Notes under the pieces: generated by a model
The model's input: the letters and a program-made list of their open reading frames with translations, nothing else
What the model was told of the DNA's origin: nothing
Databases searched by the model: none
Assembly: GCA_907163375.1 (NCBI GenBank)
Contig: CAJQUW010006387.1
Span: 1 to 64,000 of the forward strand
Source of the DNA: Prostheceraeus crozeri
Lineage: Eukaryota; Platyhelminthes; Polycladida; Euryleptidae
Direction: 5' to 3'
DNA length: 64,000 bases
In this document: one piece after another, positions 37,401 to 52,400 of the stretch
Layout: every line of letters begins with the position of its first letter
How positions within the stretch are numbered: position 1 is the stretch's first letter
Made by a program: the position numbers and the translations under genes

Positions 37401-40400
37401 GCTGAGACTACTAAATTGCTTGCTGCCACAGTGTAGTTCAAAGTTTTAAATGTTCTTCCCTTGCCGGTCCTGATGGTCTCCGACCTCAGCATCTCAAAGA
37501 CATGCTGACAGATCAAACAAACCGTTCCACTGTTCAGCTTTTGAAAGATTTAACTGAACTTTTCAACAATTTACTGAAAGGTTCCATTGCAAACGAAATG
37601 CAACCAGTCTTTTGTGGAGCACGTCTCGTTGCTTTGAAGCAGAAAGATGATGGAATCATACCAATTGCTGTTGGAAATACATTGAGGAGAATCGCTTCAA
37701 AGTTTTGTTGTATGTGTGTTGGATCTGACGCACGAACAGTTTTGTATCCAACTCAAGTAGGCTTTGAAGTCCTGCTTGGCTTTGAGGGTGCAGTTCAGTA
37801 ATTTCTAAAGTTGGATCAGGTTCTGCTAGAAGTTGCAACTCAGTCCGTCGTGATGTTTTGCTGAAATCGGTTAAAGAACACATTCCCATGATTTACAATT
37901 ACATTGATATATGTTACCGATCGCCATCCAATTTATATTTTTCATCGTCCGTCATCCTATCATTAGAAGGAGTTCAACAAGGAGATCTATTGAGTCCTAT
38001 TTTATTTAGTCTTGCTGTAAGCTGCGTTATAATTGATCTTCAGTCTGAGATGAATGTATGGTACCTTGATGACGGTCATTGAGCTGGAAATCCAACAATT
38101 GCATTAAACGACTTCAAAGTCATCGTCAATAAAATGAAGCAGTTCGGCCTGCAATTAAATGAGTCTAAATGCGAATTGCCAGTTCTTGAAACTGACTCGA
38201 CCAAACGCAGATCGGTAATGAAAGAATTTTCCGATGCTCTCCCAAATTTGAAATACATCAACTTTGAAGATGCGGAATTGCTTGGTGGACCTCTCTGTGA
38301 AGAATCGATTAACTAAGTATTAGAAAAGAAATATGACAAGCTAAAGCTTTTAAGTGAAATACTTGGCAAGCTAGAAAAGGACGTGGCAATCTTTTTACTG
38401 AAAGATGTCATTGCTATACCAAAGTTACTTCACTGCTAGAGAACTAACTGTTGGTATGAAAGCGAAATACTCATGAAAATCGACTGTTTAATCAGAAGCA
38501 ATCTGTCTTCTCTTTTGAATAGTCAAACTTCGATGTAACGACCGCGCTCGGCTCCGCTAGAAACGGTCGCATTAGCGCGACGGTCGCTATACCAAGAGAT
38601 AATCATTACCGCTATTTGATGAGTAGTATGAAAATTAAATAAGTAGTTTTGGGTTGTTTCAGTGCTGCTACCATTCCCAGATCACCCTGTCGTGTAAAAT
38701 GCATTATTCGTTAGTGAAAAGTTTCCATCTCTATCAACAATATTTTATTAATTTCCCGAATTTTCCGCCTGTAAAGTGTAATTATGGACATTTGACCGCT
38801 TACTTCAAGCACCGCCTCAGTCATTCATAGATTCACTTATCTTTCCTGAAGACATGGTCAATGGTTACTTGACGCAGCGGATTCTTGTTCTTAAGAACTC
38901 CACAATAAAAATAATAATTCATTTAGCGGCTTGAAATACCAATGCATATGTCAGAAGAAAGTCACAAACGAATAAAGACGCCTAAGTCTGGATCTCTGAG
39001 GACTCTGGAAGGTTGCAGACAATGACAGAAAACTTCCATTGATAAGATTTTACATCCGGTTAGGCGCAACTTGTGAATGGACAAATGAATCTCCTCACTA
39101 ATCGGACACCGTGTCATCAGAATTAGAATCAACAAACTTTCGAATGGAATCTTGACATCAACGATAGTGAAGAGGTCAATATTACCCCTTCAATGAATAG
39201 CCGACAAAAGACGGTTATTTGTAAAGGAGTCAACATACTCATAAAGAATAGTTGTATCACTCTTAATACAGGAATCAAGTATCAAAGTGGGACAGGTGTT
39301 GCGGCCAGTGATTGAGTTTCTTATCCACAGAATTGATGTCGACGTAAAATGTCAATTGAGTTAAAAGAAATACTGCTTTACGCTCCAATTGCCAATAATT
39401 TAAGGATTAAATTCCATCCCGAAGATGACGCATCATAGCGCTACGTCATTTTTATTGTCAATTCATCCCTATCAAAATAACATCATGAAATAAGCAGAAT
39501 TAGAAAGTTTTTTGACAATTCGTCAATATTCTGGAGTCACTCTATCGAGAGAAAATGAGCAGTTCGTTCCTCAAAACACGGTCGCTAAACGAGGTTTGAC
39601 TGTACATCTATTGATGAGCATACTTGGAAGCAATCGTCTTTACCCATCAACCACGGTGGACTTGGTCTACGGGGAACCAAACATCTATCAATTCCTGCCT
39701 ATTTGTCCTCAGCTTTTGGTTCTATCGATACCGTGAGTAGCATACTCAACAAAACGAGTACTCTGATTTCCGATGCAGACAAAGCTATCTCTCCGTGGAA
39801 GCACATTTCTTGTGCAGGGGAATTGCGTAAAGTTCAATCCTGTCAAAACAGCTGGGATCAACCATGGCCGCTATTCCTGGCCGTGATTCTAGTCGGCCAT
39901 GGATCAACCCGAGTGAAATTTGCCTTGCAAAGTTAATTGCTATGGAGAATGATCAAGGAAAGTAAGACTATTATCAGTATCGACGAAAGAAGCTGGTCAA
40001 TGGCTGAATGCATGTCCTTCAAATGAACGACGATCAGCTCACTATTGCATGCGCAATGCGGCTTGGTACCCCTGTTTGTACAGCACAGCGGTGTATTTGT
40101 GGAGAGGAGTTCGATCAACACGCACTTGTATGCACGAAATCTTCAGGTCGCTATTTTCGACATGCATCGGTGAACAACCTGATATCAAGAGCCTTAGTTT
40201 CAGCAGGTGTCCGAATTCCACTGAACCAATGGGCATATTCCGCAGCGACAACAAGAGGCCTGACGGAATAGCCCTATTGAAATAGGAACATTTTAGCCGC
40301 TTCAAGGATCAAGTGTCGTTGGGAATATCGCAGAGATCCGGAAATTTAATCAATATGACGAAATTGGAGACCAATATATTTTTACTCTAATTTGCATTGA

Positions 40401-43400
40401 AACTATGGCAGCATATGGTGAAACTGCTGTCAATTTTATTAAAACTGTTGGAAAGCGACTCATTGCTTCAACAGGCGAGGAAAGGGCAGCTGCTTACCTC
40501 CAGCAATCCTTGAGCGTAGCCGTTCAAATCGGTAACGCAAACAGCGTATTATGTTGCATCTCAAAAGTCAGACTTTGAACACTATTTTTGACTTCTGATT
40601 TGAATTAAAGCGACATCTTCCCTTACCTTGAGGCAAGCCCGCTTTTTTGACTTTCGAGATGACGCTTTTGTCTTTGTACTTTTTTGTGTTGTTTATGGAA
40701 CGATGTTCTGAGAAATATAATAAAGATCTCTTAGTAAGAGTTCTTATTTTAGGATATGTGCGAGTTAGTGGCCTAGCAGTTCCTGACGAAATACAGTCTG
40801 AAAAGTCCATCCCATAGCTACAGAAAAATCTAGGTTTACGAGCCTGTGGGCCACTCGTGCAAAGATACCCACCTTAAATAATACGTTTTAGAGATGCCAT
40901 CGGTCTGTGGTATATAAAAAGCGTCTTGTCTGAGACCGTTATTTAAATTTATTCCCAAATTTTCGGTGTACACCTTCGGGGGGAAGCAAAATTGGATAGG
41001 AGACAAATCAGCCCAACGGATGACTACGAAAACATTTTAAAAATAGTCATTGAAGATATCATTGCATGGAAAAGGACATAGATTTTCAATAGCATAAATG
41101 CATACGGTAAATGGGAACCTCTCAGAGGCAAGGACCCCTAGATAGCGAAAATATGCTAACTAAGGATCCCTGCCGCAAAACCTACCTTCTATGGTACATG
41201 TAGTGCAGTATTTGTACATGTAAATATTTTGAAAGAAAATAAAAACTACTGAGATATTCGATTAGTTACATGCAGGCTGTCTTATTTTGCACGTTCATTG
41301 GATATTGTTGAGGTCTGTTCTTAATTTCTTTTTCTTCTAATTTAATAAATTTAAATAACGGTCTCAAAAAAGTCGCCTTTTTTATACATCCATCCTAATT
41401 GTTTTTTTCTCGATCAACAAACTATGGTACCGTCCTCCAGGCTTGGAGTAAAGACATGTACAGTAACCTACTGTCTACGAGGAGTTACACGGTGAGAATC
41501 TCCGAGCTGAAGGTGAGGAGATTTCTGTGTAACTCCGAGTAGACAGCTAGGTTACTGATATGTAACCCACGAGAAGATATGAAATATGCCTATGCCCAAT
41601 CTGAGATCCAATACCATAGATCTATGTTGAGCTCTATAGATCCATTTTTCCAGAAAATAGTGGGCCAGAGTGAATACTATCCACTGAGAGAGGCCACGAA
41701 ACCAGGTATTGGCTAAATGCGAATTTCTATTAGGCAAGGCCTTTCAACCGGCCCAGCCGGTCATCGTCAGGCAAGTGACTCCAGACAACAGACTGGTCAC
41801 TCACCAACAGTCGCAAAGCACAGCTCACTTGACAGGTTGCAGCATCAAAAAATTACAGCATAGAAATTGGAGACAGGCTTAAGAAAATATAGACCGTAAA
41901 CATGAAATAAATGGAAATCATACTACTACAGAGGAGGAGCTAAGTAACAAGGCATAGTAAGCAAAAGCAAGAATTGGAAAGAAAGAAATAGAAATTCGCA
42001 TTTAGCCAATACCTGGTTTTGTGGCCTCTCTCAATGGATAGATCCATTTTTATAACAAACTTAGATATTTCAATGAAACACAAACTTAACAATATCTTAA
42101 ATATCATAGTGATTTCAGTGGAGAAATACTTGAATTTGAATTGAGCGGAGAAATACAAATGGAAGTATATGATCATGGAAATCAAAGAATTCCACAAGAT
42201 AGTCTCTTCTTTTATGAAATAGGAGAGAAAGAGCACGGTCATCAACTATGCAGTAGTGGACCTTGATGATGAGCTGTTTAACTTTGACATTGAGGAAAAG
42301 CAGTAGAAATTGAGTCGCACTATAGGCCCTTCACTCAACAACATTGAATGAATTTAAAAGATATATCAACTGCTACTTTGAGATGATAGATATGTGGTAG
42401 CCCGTTATAAAATAACTTTGCCTTTCCAGACGTCTTCATATCTACAATTTTCAATTGTGTCTCGGTTTACCCACACTGGGTTAAATGTTTGTCCTTTTCC
42501 TTATTTTGATATTCTACTTAAAATTGTATTACTTTTTGACAAATAAATTATTATTATTCTTGCATACACAAAACTAGAGTAGGTCACAAAATTCCATATC
42601 TGTTAATACACGATGTAGTATTGACAATGGTGCGAGAATATTATATTTTTGTAAGCATTGGTGTCGATAAGTAAAATTTTAATTTACCCAAAATGTCACA
42701 TATAGGCATATACAGGCTACTCCACAACCACAAGAAAACAATGCTGTTTCTTGTTTAATTTAGCTGACATGTTATTTGTTTACCATGAACTTGCCAACTT
42801 ATTCTTTTACTTCAACCTAGGATCATTTCTGCAATGTGTAATAAATATAGTATGTCTCAGATCAAATGCTTTTGACAAATCATTCTTTTGTATATTAGCC
42901 ATTCTTGCGCAAGTTGGTAAACTGAAGATGCTTTATCACATTTTCGTCGCAGGCATAATCAACTAAAATGGCAAAAGTAGATCAGACATACATTTTCTTG
43001 TAGCATACATGCAGCTCCACAATAACAAACAAACTACGAAGATCGACATCGGTGACAAAGTATGCTTCTAGTGTTCTCAATACCTTCATGTTTGTAGGCC
43101 TTACGTATACACATTTTGCAATTTTATCGAGTAGAATTTTTATCATACGTAATCTGCACCGAAGTGGGTGTGACAAGAACCTCATGGTTAAATGTTATGT
43201 CGCTTTTATTCGATCTATTTTAACATATTCTTGTTTTTGTAATGCCTCTCAGTATTTGTTGAAAGATCTTGAACGTGTTCAAAGTAGATTGTATCGAATA
43301 ACTGGATTACCTAATGATGTTTCTCGGATTTCTTCAGCCGATGCTTCCTGCGTCAAGTTTTTTCAGTCCATTATTGCTTGTGATAATCATCCACTGATTG

Positions 43401-46400
43401 ATATATTCAATGTTAGACCTGTATGTAATGTCTCTATTCGGTCGTCATCGAGATTTTATCCACCTCCTTCCTAGTTTAGCTTTTTTATTGTGTATTGTAT
43501 TTTGTATTCATTTTGCGTGAGACTCCATTGACTTTCTCTTGTTGACTTTCTCCATTCCGCTATTGTCATCGAACTTTTGTAACTGTTCACTGATTCTATG
43601 TTATAGTGGTGAACAAATAAAGCGATTCTTATCTTATCTTATGAAGTGGTTATTAAGAAACTGGCTCCATAAATTGACGGCCTATTGATAAAACTGATAC
43701 AGAAAAACATGTTTTAAAACAGTATTTTCAAAATTAAAGAGATTTCATACTGCTAACATCTAGGTACGCTAGCAAAATGTAGGTATAGCAGGGAATAACA
43801 AATGCTTGCCTACTTCAAGAAATAACGTGTGTGTCTGTGTGTGTTGCCAACATTTTCCATGTAAAATGATAATTCATGCTTGACATGAAAACATTCGGAC
43901 AAATGTTCTTGGACAGATTTGTGCATTTGTCTTTCATGTTTTCCGCACAAGCTATTGCATACAAGCATTTGAGAGCGATAGACCGAAATAATGATAATAA
44001 GAAGTGTATATTTTTCATCGATAAGAAATCATAGAATCACAAAAGAGACGGTGTACAAGAGAGACATACAGTAGTGCGTAGTTTAGTGTTAGAAAATGTC
44101 AGCACGACATCAAATTTTAATTTAATTACTGTTGGAAAATATAGCGAATTGAAAATTGATAACATGCATAACAGATGATGATCTCAAAGTGCTGTTGAAC
44201 ATTGCGACACGCGTACACATAAAGTGCATTAACAAAGCATTTAATTTGATCACAAATATCGAGAATAACGTTGATTTTCGAACAGTAGCTTAATGTTATC
44301 AAAATATTCTTATATTTTTTAATATTCGGTATTTTTTCTAGCAATTGGCTGCACAAATGTACTCACTTTAATATGAGCACCTCCCAAACTAAGCCACACT
44401 TTTTCCTCCTTTGCAAGGGATTTGTACCTGTTAATCAAGTCACCATCTATAGTCTCAGCCAATTGATAGGTTTCAGTAGAACTACCACCGAGAAAGTCAA
44501 ACGCTTCGGGCAAAAACATCATCTGCAAATTAAAAAATATAATGATTGATGGAACTAAGGTAATATGAACGAATGGAATAATCGCCTAAAATTCAACATC
44601 ATTTAGGCCCTCTATGGAATCAAGATCTTAAATAATCAAATAAACGACAAACACGCGACTTGAAAATTAAGGTACAGTATTCCTGCTTTATAGCTGTGAG
44701 ACGTGGCCTATAAGAGCAAACGACCAGCGCAGGTTAGAAGTATTCGATAACGACTGCATCCGACGAATTCTTCGCTGTAGACGTTCAGACCCCGTTCCAA
44801 CTGCCGTCTTACGACAATGCCTGCGACTCCAGCCCATACCCGCCGTCCTGGTTCAGAGGCGCCTCCGCTGGTTTGGTCATGTAGCGCGACGTCCAGCTGG
44901 AGAACTGCTGCGTGACGTCCTCCTCCCTGCCCCGTTGCCGGATTGGCGGAGACGCGTTGGGGGGCAGCTTAAGACCTGGAGCGCTACCCTGAAGGACGAC
45001 CTTGCCAAGCTGTCTGTCCCACAAGTTTTTGGACTTTGAAGATGGAACCGCGAGTGGCTAACCATATCATGTGATTTGGCTCAAGGTCGCAGAGCATGGG
45101 AGGCAATGGTGCGTGACGTCGTCAAAGACATTGATGGAGCCGGCTCAACCCGACCAGGGTGAATGCCGTTACAAGTAAGTAGCAAGCTGTTGTCAATTGT
45201 CAGATGGAACTATCTATCCTCGCTTCAGCAATTATCTTCAATCAGTAGCTCATTTCAGCATCAAATTCTTTCTTTAAATTTCAGCATCACGACGCATGTC
45301 CATCACTAATTATCCGCACCCATGGATTTGCCAAAGTTTCGACCTTTATCAAATTTCCATAGGTCTAATCGAGCGCAAACATATGATGCTAGATGAGATT
45401 TAGCAGGATTGGATTCGACCGCTGTATTGCGCAGATCTTACTAGATCTCAGGGATGATGAGTCCTTTCATTTTGATAGGATTCCGACTCCGACTCGACTC
45501 CGGGTGGCATGTATATAAAGCCCAGTCTTTTGAAAAGTAAACCGGTAACCTACATCATAGATCATTATAGGCTTACCTGAACCTATGATCATTGCTGTAT
45601 CAATTATCAATCATTTTCGATGAAAGTTTATCAAAAATCGCTTTAAGTTGAATGCATGCGACTCGGCTCCTCCCATCTTGTTGATGCGTGCTTCACATGG
45701 TTTTTCTACAGTCTCTACCAGGCAGGAAAATACCCCATCTTTCTCCAAAACAATGTGAGTACACCTTCGATTTTAATATGCACTTTAGAGGAGCCATCAC
45801 ATGCACGATTAACGTGAGGGTAAAAGGCAATGTTCTCAAACAAACTAGCATTTCATTTTTGTCTCTGATGTGACCTTTGGCGCGTAGGTGTGATCGAGGC
45901 TAGGAAGGCTTGTCTTCTCTACTAAATCACCAAGTGAAAAGACAATCCCTTTTTCACTGTCACGGTTCATTCCCTCAACTATTACAAGCTTTGCATGCAG
46001 CAGTGTCTCTGTACTTTTGTTTGACGCAGAAAGTTGACATCAAGACAGTGACAGCTATGCACGAGGATGAATAATTTGCTTGTATTATGTTTTGGGTCTA
46101 GTTAGAGGTCGGATTCTGGAGTCCCATCATTTGATAGGACTCTGACTCCAGCAAAAGTGATAGGACTCCGGGACTGCGACTCCACATCCCAGCTAGATCT
46201 GAATAGATGACAAGAACTGTCATTGCCATTAATAGGGTTCGAAAAAATATTTTATTAAACAAAAAATTTGTATTAAGTATTTGTTAAATATTCTTGATTT
46301 TTGGGGTATTTTAAATATTTTCATTTTCCTAAACATTCGAAACATCGCCAATGCTTGTGGACTCAAATACATTTCGGCTAACTCAAATACTTTGCATTTC

Positions 46401-49400
46401 GTTAAAAACCTTTGATTGAATCATATGTTAAAAGCAAAAATTGAAAATTGGGATACATCGGCAGTCACCATATTCAAAGACGTGTGTTTATTTTCCGCTG
46501 TCTTTGACCGTATCATATCAAAAATTTGAAATCTCTAAGGCTCCATCAAAAATGGTTTCTTGAAAACAGGCAAATCCAGCATTCCGCTACAACCTCATGG
46601 GAAACATGGGTAAACGTCGCACTTTTTTACAACGAAAATTTGGACTCTGTGCGAACTATAATTGATTCATGGTTAGTGATCATTCCCAAGCATAACCAAA
46701 ACTTTTTTGCCATCAATCAGATTTCCCAAGTGAGCCAAACTTACGCTATCCAAGCATAGAACTAATTAGAAATCAAGTTTCAGAGCTCTACGACACAAAA
46801 CGCCAGAGATAGACGGCGTTAAACGCCTAAGCATGGCCAAAGAAGCACAAGTGTTGTTTTACAAGTGTTTGGAAAATAAAAGGCCTAGATTACTGGCTCC
46901 CTTGAATAAAAAGCGTTAATCATCCATTAAATTTAGATATGAGAAATATAATTTGATTTTAATTAATTAATATAGATTGAGAAATATATTGGAACAAGGA
47001 AATGTTCTGTCTGCTTACTTGGATCGACCTAAATATTGTCTGCATGTCTTCGACAACCGAAGGCGTTTCACGCCATCTAAAAAAGATCGAACTCGTTTTG
47101 TGTCGTAGAGCTCTGAAACTTGATTTCTAAATAGTTCTATGCTTAGATAGCGTAAGTTTGGCTCGCTTGGGAAATCTGATTGATGGCAGAAAAGTTTTGG
47201 CTATGCTTGGATCATTTTTGGCCATGCTTAGGCGTTTAACGCCATTTATCTCCGGCGTTTTGTGTCGTAGAGCTCTGAAACTTGATTTCTAAATAGTTCT
47301 ATGCTTAGATAGCGTAAGTTTGGCTCGCTTGGGAAATCTGATTGATGGCAGAAAAGTTTTGGCTATGCTTGGATCATTTTTGGCCATGCTTAGGCGTTTA
47401 ACGCCGTTTATCTCCGGCGTTTTGTGTCGTAGAGCTCTGAAACTTGATTTCTAAATAGTTCTATGCTTAGATAGCGTAAGTTTGGCTCGCTTGGGAAATC
47501 TGATTGATGGCAGAAAAGTTTTGGCTATGCTTGGATCATTTTTGGCCATGCTTAGGCGTTTAACGCCGTTTATCTCCGGCGTTTTGTGTCGTAGAGCTCT
47601 GAAACTTGATTTCTAAATAGTTCTATGCTTGGATAGCTTAAGTTTGGCTCGCTTGGGAAATCTGATTGATGGCAGAAAAGTTTTGGCTATGCTTGGAAAT
47701 GATCATTAACCTGATTCATCTGACTGTGAGGATGCAACATCGATCAGACAATATAAGGCGATCATCGGTGACAGGGACTTAAGGACTACCATACATCGCA
47801 GCCAACTTTCTGCCTGATCCAACGTTGGACCTTGGGTTTTCTATTAATGCTGAATGTATACAGATCAAGTCACAAAAATTAATATTTTGATTTGAATCTT
47901 AGAAGAGTTACAGGAAAAGAGCATAAAGTTCTGATATTTTATGAAATTTCCACTGGATTCACAGAATATTTCAAAAATGAAGTACTTATGATTATTAGCA
48001 ATTTCATTCTGGGCTTGACAATACCGCGCATTGAAAGTTCATACGTATTGCATCTACTGTAAGCTTACATGTATTTTGTTGCATTTGTGCATATTGATTT
48101 TTTATATATTCCGTATATTTTATATCTTCGCACCGCTAGCTTTCTGCGATAGCCGACATTTATCCAAAAATAAATTCATTCCGATTTCGCATTCTAAATA
48201 TGTTTAGCCATCCACTTACAGCTCAGCTATAATATTTATCAAGTTTGTTTATATTTCTGAATTATAAAATGAAAACAATTTCTTTGCCATGAACAATGTG
48301 CAACTCAATCATAATTAGATCAAAGATCTTCAATTAGTCAGTATATCAGTGTAGGTCACATTAAAAGAAAACTTTATGACTCAATACATGTACTTAGGCT
48401 ACTAATTACAATTATTGAAACAATAAATCGTTTCCCACTAATACCACACTTTTCATTGGCCCAATAGGAATTTTGTCCTATAGTAGATTATCTATGTCAG
48501 CACAAGAATAACTTCGAATAACTTAAGAATCTCAGCATAAGAATGCACTTCGTTTACTTGATTTCATTCATTTATTTAAACTTGGGCTTGGGCTTAGGTT
48601 TTGACCCAAGTTTTTGCCCAACCTAGCCTGACCTGATCAAATCACTGGAGACAAATGATTGACGCTTTCTCAGCCGTCACCGATCCAAAGAATGCCATCA
48701 AAAAATTGCCAGGGATCAAGGGTGAGGCGATCAAGGAGAAGTATGATAAAAAATCAGGATATTCAAGTCCTGCTCTCTATTGAATTAGTGTTGTCAGGTG
48801 GCGAGAACTCACTTCCGCATGACCTCCTCAGCAGACTACCATCTATAACTTGGCGCTGATCACTAGCGCCGACGTTGAGCGTACGTTTTCGACTTGTAAA
48901 CAATTTTATCTGACAATCACAGGAAACTGACTCTAGAAAATCTCTCTCTAAAATATTAGTCAGCAATTGTTTTTAACAATAAATGGAATTAGATACATAA
49001 TTTCTCTATTATTTCGGATTTTTGGGGTAAGTGAGTATCTAACTATGTTGATAGGATGAACCTAAGCTTTTTCTGAACCGTGAGGATTCATTACTATAAT
49101 TCCCACTATAATTCGATTTCTAAACATTTTCAATATTTTGACGATTTTTTAGAAATTTTTCAAGGCTATGAAATAAATATAGATGCAAATATTTTGATGC
49201 TTTTGACTAAATGTTTTCCGTAACCCTAGTCAGTATATTTACACAAACATCATTCTCGAATCTGATTGTCATTTCCTGATGCTGCCAGTGAGCTTCCGAT
49301 CGCTTTTTTAACCCTGAATTACATGTATTATGGTCTAGATCATATGCTTCATGTACACATCTAATGACTTATCATGCGTCATTATGCATCGGGATAAAAA

Positions 49401-52400
49401 TAGAACAGTCAACACACAATTATCAATAATGTACATAATTTAAAAACCGGAACGAAAAAATCCAGAAAAGAAAACAATAGTTGGTAACAAGATAATTCAA
49501 TCAAAGTGCCTAGGCAGTTCAATGTAGATAAAAGTAAGATATAAAATAAGCCAAACTGCTGTTTTTTATTTTCCAAAATTTTCACCGTTATGACGGCCTG
49601 ATCACATAAAAAGGAAGTAAAACAGAGCATACAATAGATGTTACAAAATTCAAAATATACAAAGAAATCAGAAAAGCAAGCTTTGGTACTCATTGCACTC
49701 CTCCCTGTTATTAAGACCTGGTCTCAATTTCTTGATGTACATAGATAGCTTCTCGAAGACGAAGGTTGATGTTATCATTATCGGAAGCTAGGATAGAAAT
49801 TTCAAAAGGAAAATATCCTTTGGAGAGCAAAGTTGTTCGTGCCTGAATACACTGGATTCTTTTCTAGTTAGATGTGCTTTCAGGCGCACGTGCAACGATC
49901 GAATCGCACTACCCATATAAATTTTTGAACATGAATTGCACTTAATTTGATAAATAACGTTTGTACGGAGACATAGATTATTATTTAACTGACAAGATCA
50001 AAGATCACATTTGCTATTATCATGACGATGGCGTTGATTTAAAGCCATTCGTAATGTAAAATACCTGTGAGATGTACGGACAGGTAAGTTGACACCTCTG
50101 AATATTCTTTTTAGTTGGTTGTTTACAGAATCCGATATGAATGGTATCTGAAGGTAAAACTGATTTTTGGGTTTGTTTGTACGTCCGGGGATTCATGGAA
50201 GGTGAGTTTGAAGAAAATGATCAGGATAATCATTGAGTTTTAGTATTTTGTAAAGATCGTCTCTGCAATTTTGTTTATCTTCAATGTTAGAGCATCTCAC
50301 CAATCTTTGCAATTCGTTCGTAGCGATATTAAGTTTTGTTCAATAGGAATAGCGGAGTGGTAATTAACAAACAACAACCTTTTAGCGAATTTTCCATTTT
50401 CAAGTCGAATGGAAAAGTCGAGTAAAGACAAAGAGTTGTTATCAGTGGGATGTTCGATTGTAAAATTCGCAATGATTCCTCACGGGATGTGGTTAAAATG
50501 AATATATCGTCAACATATCTACTGTATAGGGGTATAGGATGCCGATTTAGTACTTGTTTGTCTAAATTATCCATGAATATAATGGCTAAAAGTCCTTCAC
50601 ATTTTGGCTTATTTGTATATTTTACTTTTATCAAGATATTATGCTGCTTAAATTCAATTATAATTTAGTTCAATGTAGATTTCTGCCTAGTTGAATTGGT
50701 CAGCTGCTGACTTTTCATGGTCTGTGCATGGAACCGGGACAGTGCTCAAACTCCAATAATGACGTGAGTTCTTTACTTTGAAGTCTGTGGTTAAATGGCA
50801 GCCCACAAAAACGTTAACTGTGCCGATGATGGGTACAAGAAGTCAGATGGAGTTTGTCGATGTTTTGCATCAGAAAACCCTTGAGAAATTTGGACGAAGT
50901 GCGTTAGATGGGGTGGTTACTGAAAAGATATTTGAAATGGAAACTTAATTTCATGGAGTACCAAATATCTAGTAGTCGTTTCTTTCCGACACTGCGTCAT
51001 TTTCAGCGCCATTGGTATCTTCTTTTTGTTTGATAGGCCTGCGCGATGACGTAAAACAGCGATCAGTCAAGCTATCCGCATCCCAAAATGTTCAGTCAAA
51101 ATCCGATGAACATTAGACTTTTCGTCGATTTCAGTGCAAGTCCATCGTCACCCCTTTCCATTGAAGCACACGATTTACGGACTCCTCAACAAATTCTGAC
51201 GGAAATCGGCCGCAGCGAGGAGCGCCGTTGATGCTTCCGTCACAACCTTGAAAACATTGGACTCATTTCTGCACAGTTCGAAGAGCCATTGCCGAGTCTC
51301 CACAAGCTTCCACTAAAGCATGGTGAACTTCTGTTGCTTTAATTCACGCAAAGTCATGATTTCCATGAATACACGCTGTTCCTCGATGGCAAACTCCACG
51401 ATGGATAATAAGCAAATACATGGCAAACTACAACGGCATACAGTTCAACACAAATCATTACCTACACTTATATGGAATGACTTCAACTTAATTCAAATAT
51501 CTATGATTAGAATTTGAGCGACGAAAATTGAAAATTGCCATAGAAATTCAATGCTCTCCAAGACACGAGTTAGGAAGCCTTCGTGACGTTTAGGTCCACT
51601 GGATTTCCCGGCGTCTTCCCAAACAGTGAGTCTAACATCTTCCACAACAGTGAGGGCTTTCTTCCCTGTATGTGGTCGTGGACCATCCTGCATAAGAGTT
51701 GCTTTCTCCGGATACGGGACGATTCGACGAGCATGTGTTTCAATCGAAGTAGACAGGCAAGATTTCGTCCCTGTAGTAGTCACCATTCACCGATCTTCCG
51801 TTTTGGACCACATGGAGATCCGTTTTACCGTATCGAGTGATACCGCCTGCGACCACAACTTTCATAGGAAACTTTGGTACTGCTTGCTGGTCAACTGGAT
51901 CGAATTCGGAAGTTTTGTTTGTTTTGCTTTGGATCCAATTCCATTGATGCAGGCAAACATGTATTTTGAAAGTGACTTGTAACGATAACGATGCTATCAG
52001 TACTTGTGATTTTGCAAATACTATGAGCAGATTATGCAAAACGCGTGCATAAGTCACAGATCAAAACGATATTCAAAGATGAAAGAAGTCGGAAACAATT
52101 TTGCTTTTATATCTAACAATGTTGTAATTTCAAATAATCAAAAATATTCGGAAGCAACAAGCAAGGATCCATGTCCATGAGATTTTCGAAATTTGGGAAT
52201 ATCATTACTTCATTGACTGACGTAAAAGTCAATTTATTTTATAATCTTTCATAGAATCAGTTTGTCTTTTCAATGCTGTTTAATCAATTTGAAATATTGT
52301 GAGAAGAAATGGTCCACTAGGAATCCGTTAGGGGAATCCACGCCCCTAACAAACATGACAAACGTCATGATATATGCGTTGTGATACTACTCTGCAATGT

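Noticed and set aside
46671-47711. Assembly artefact producing 162-bp repeats
   Set aside because: The exact TGATTCAT duplication and the inverted left arm argue for a real element, although the precise unit number could still be affected by assembly.
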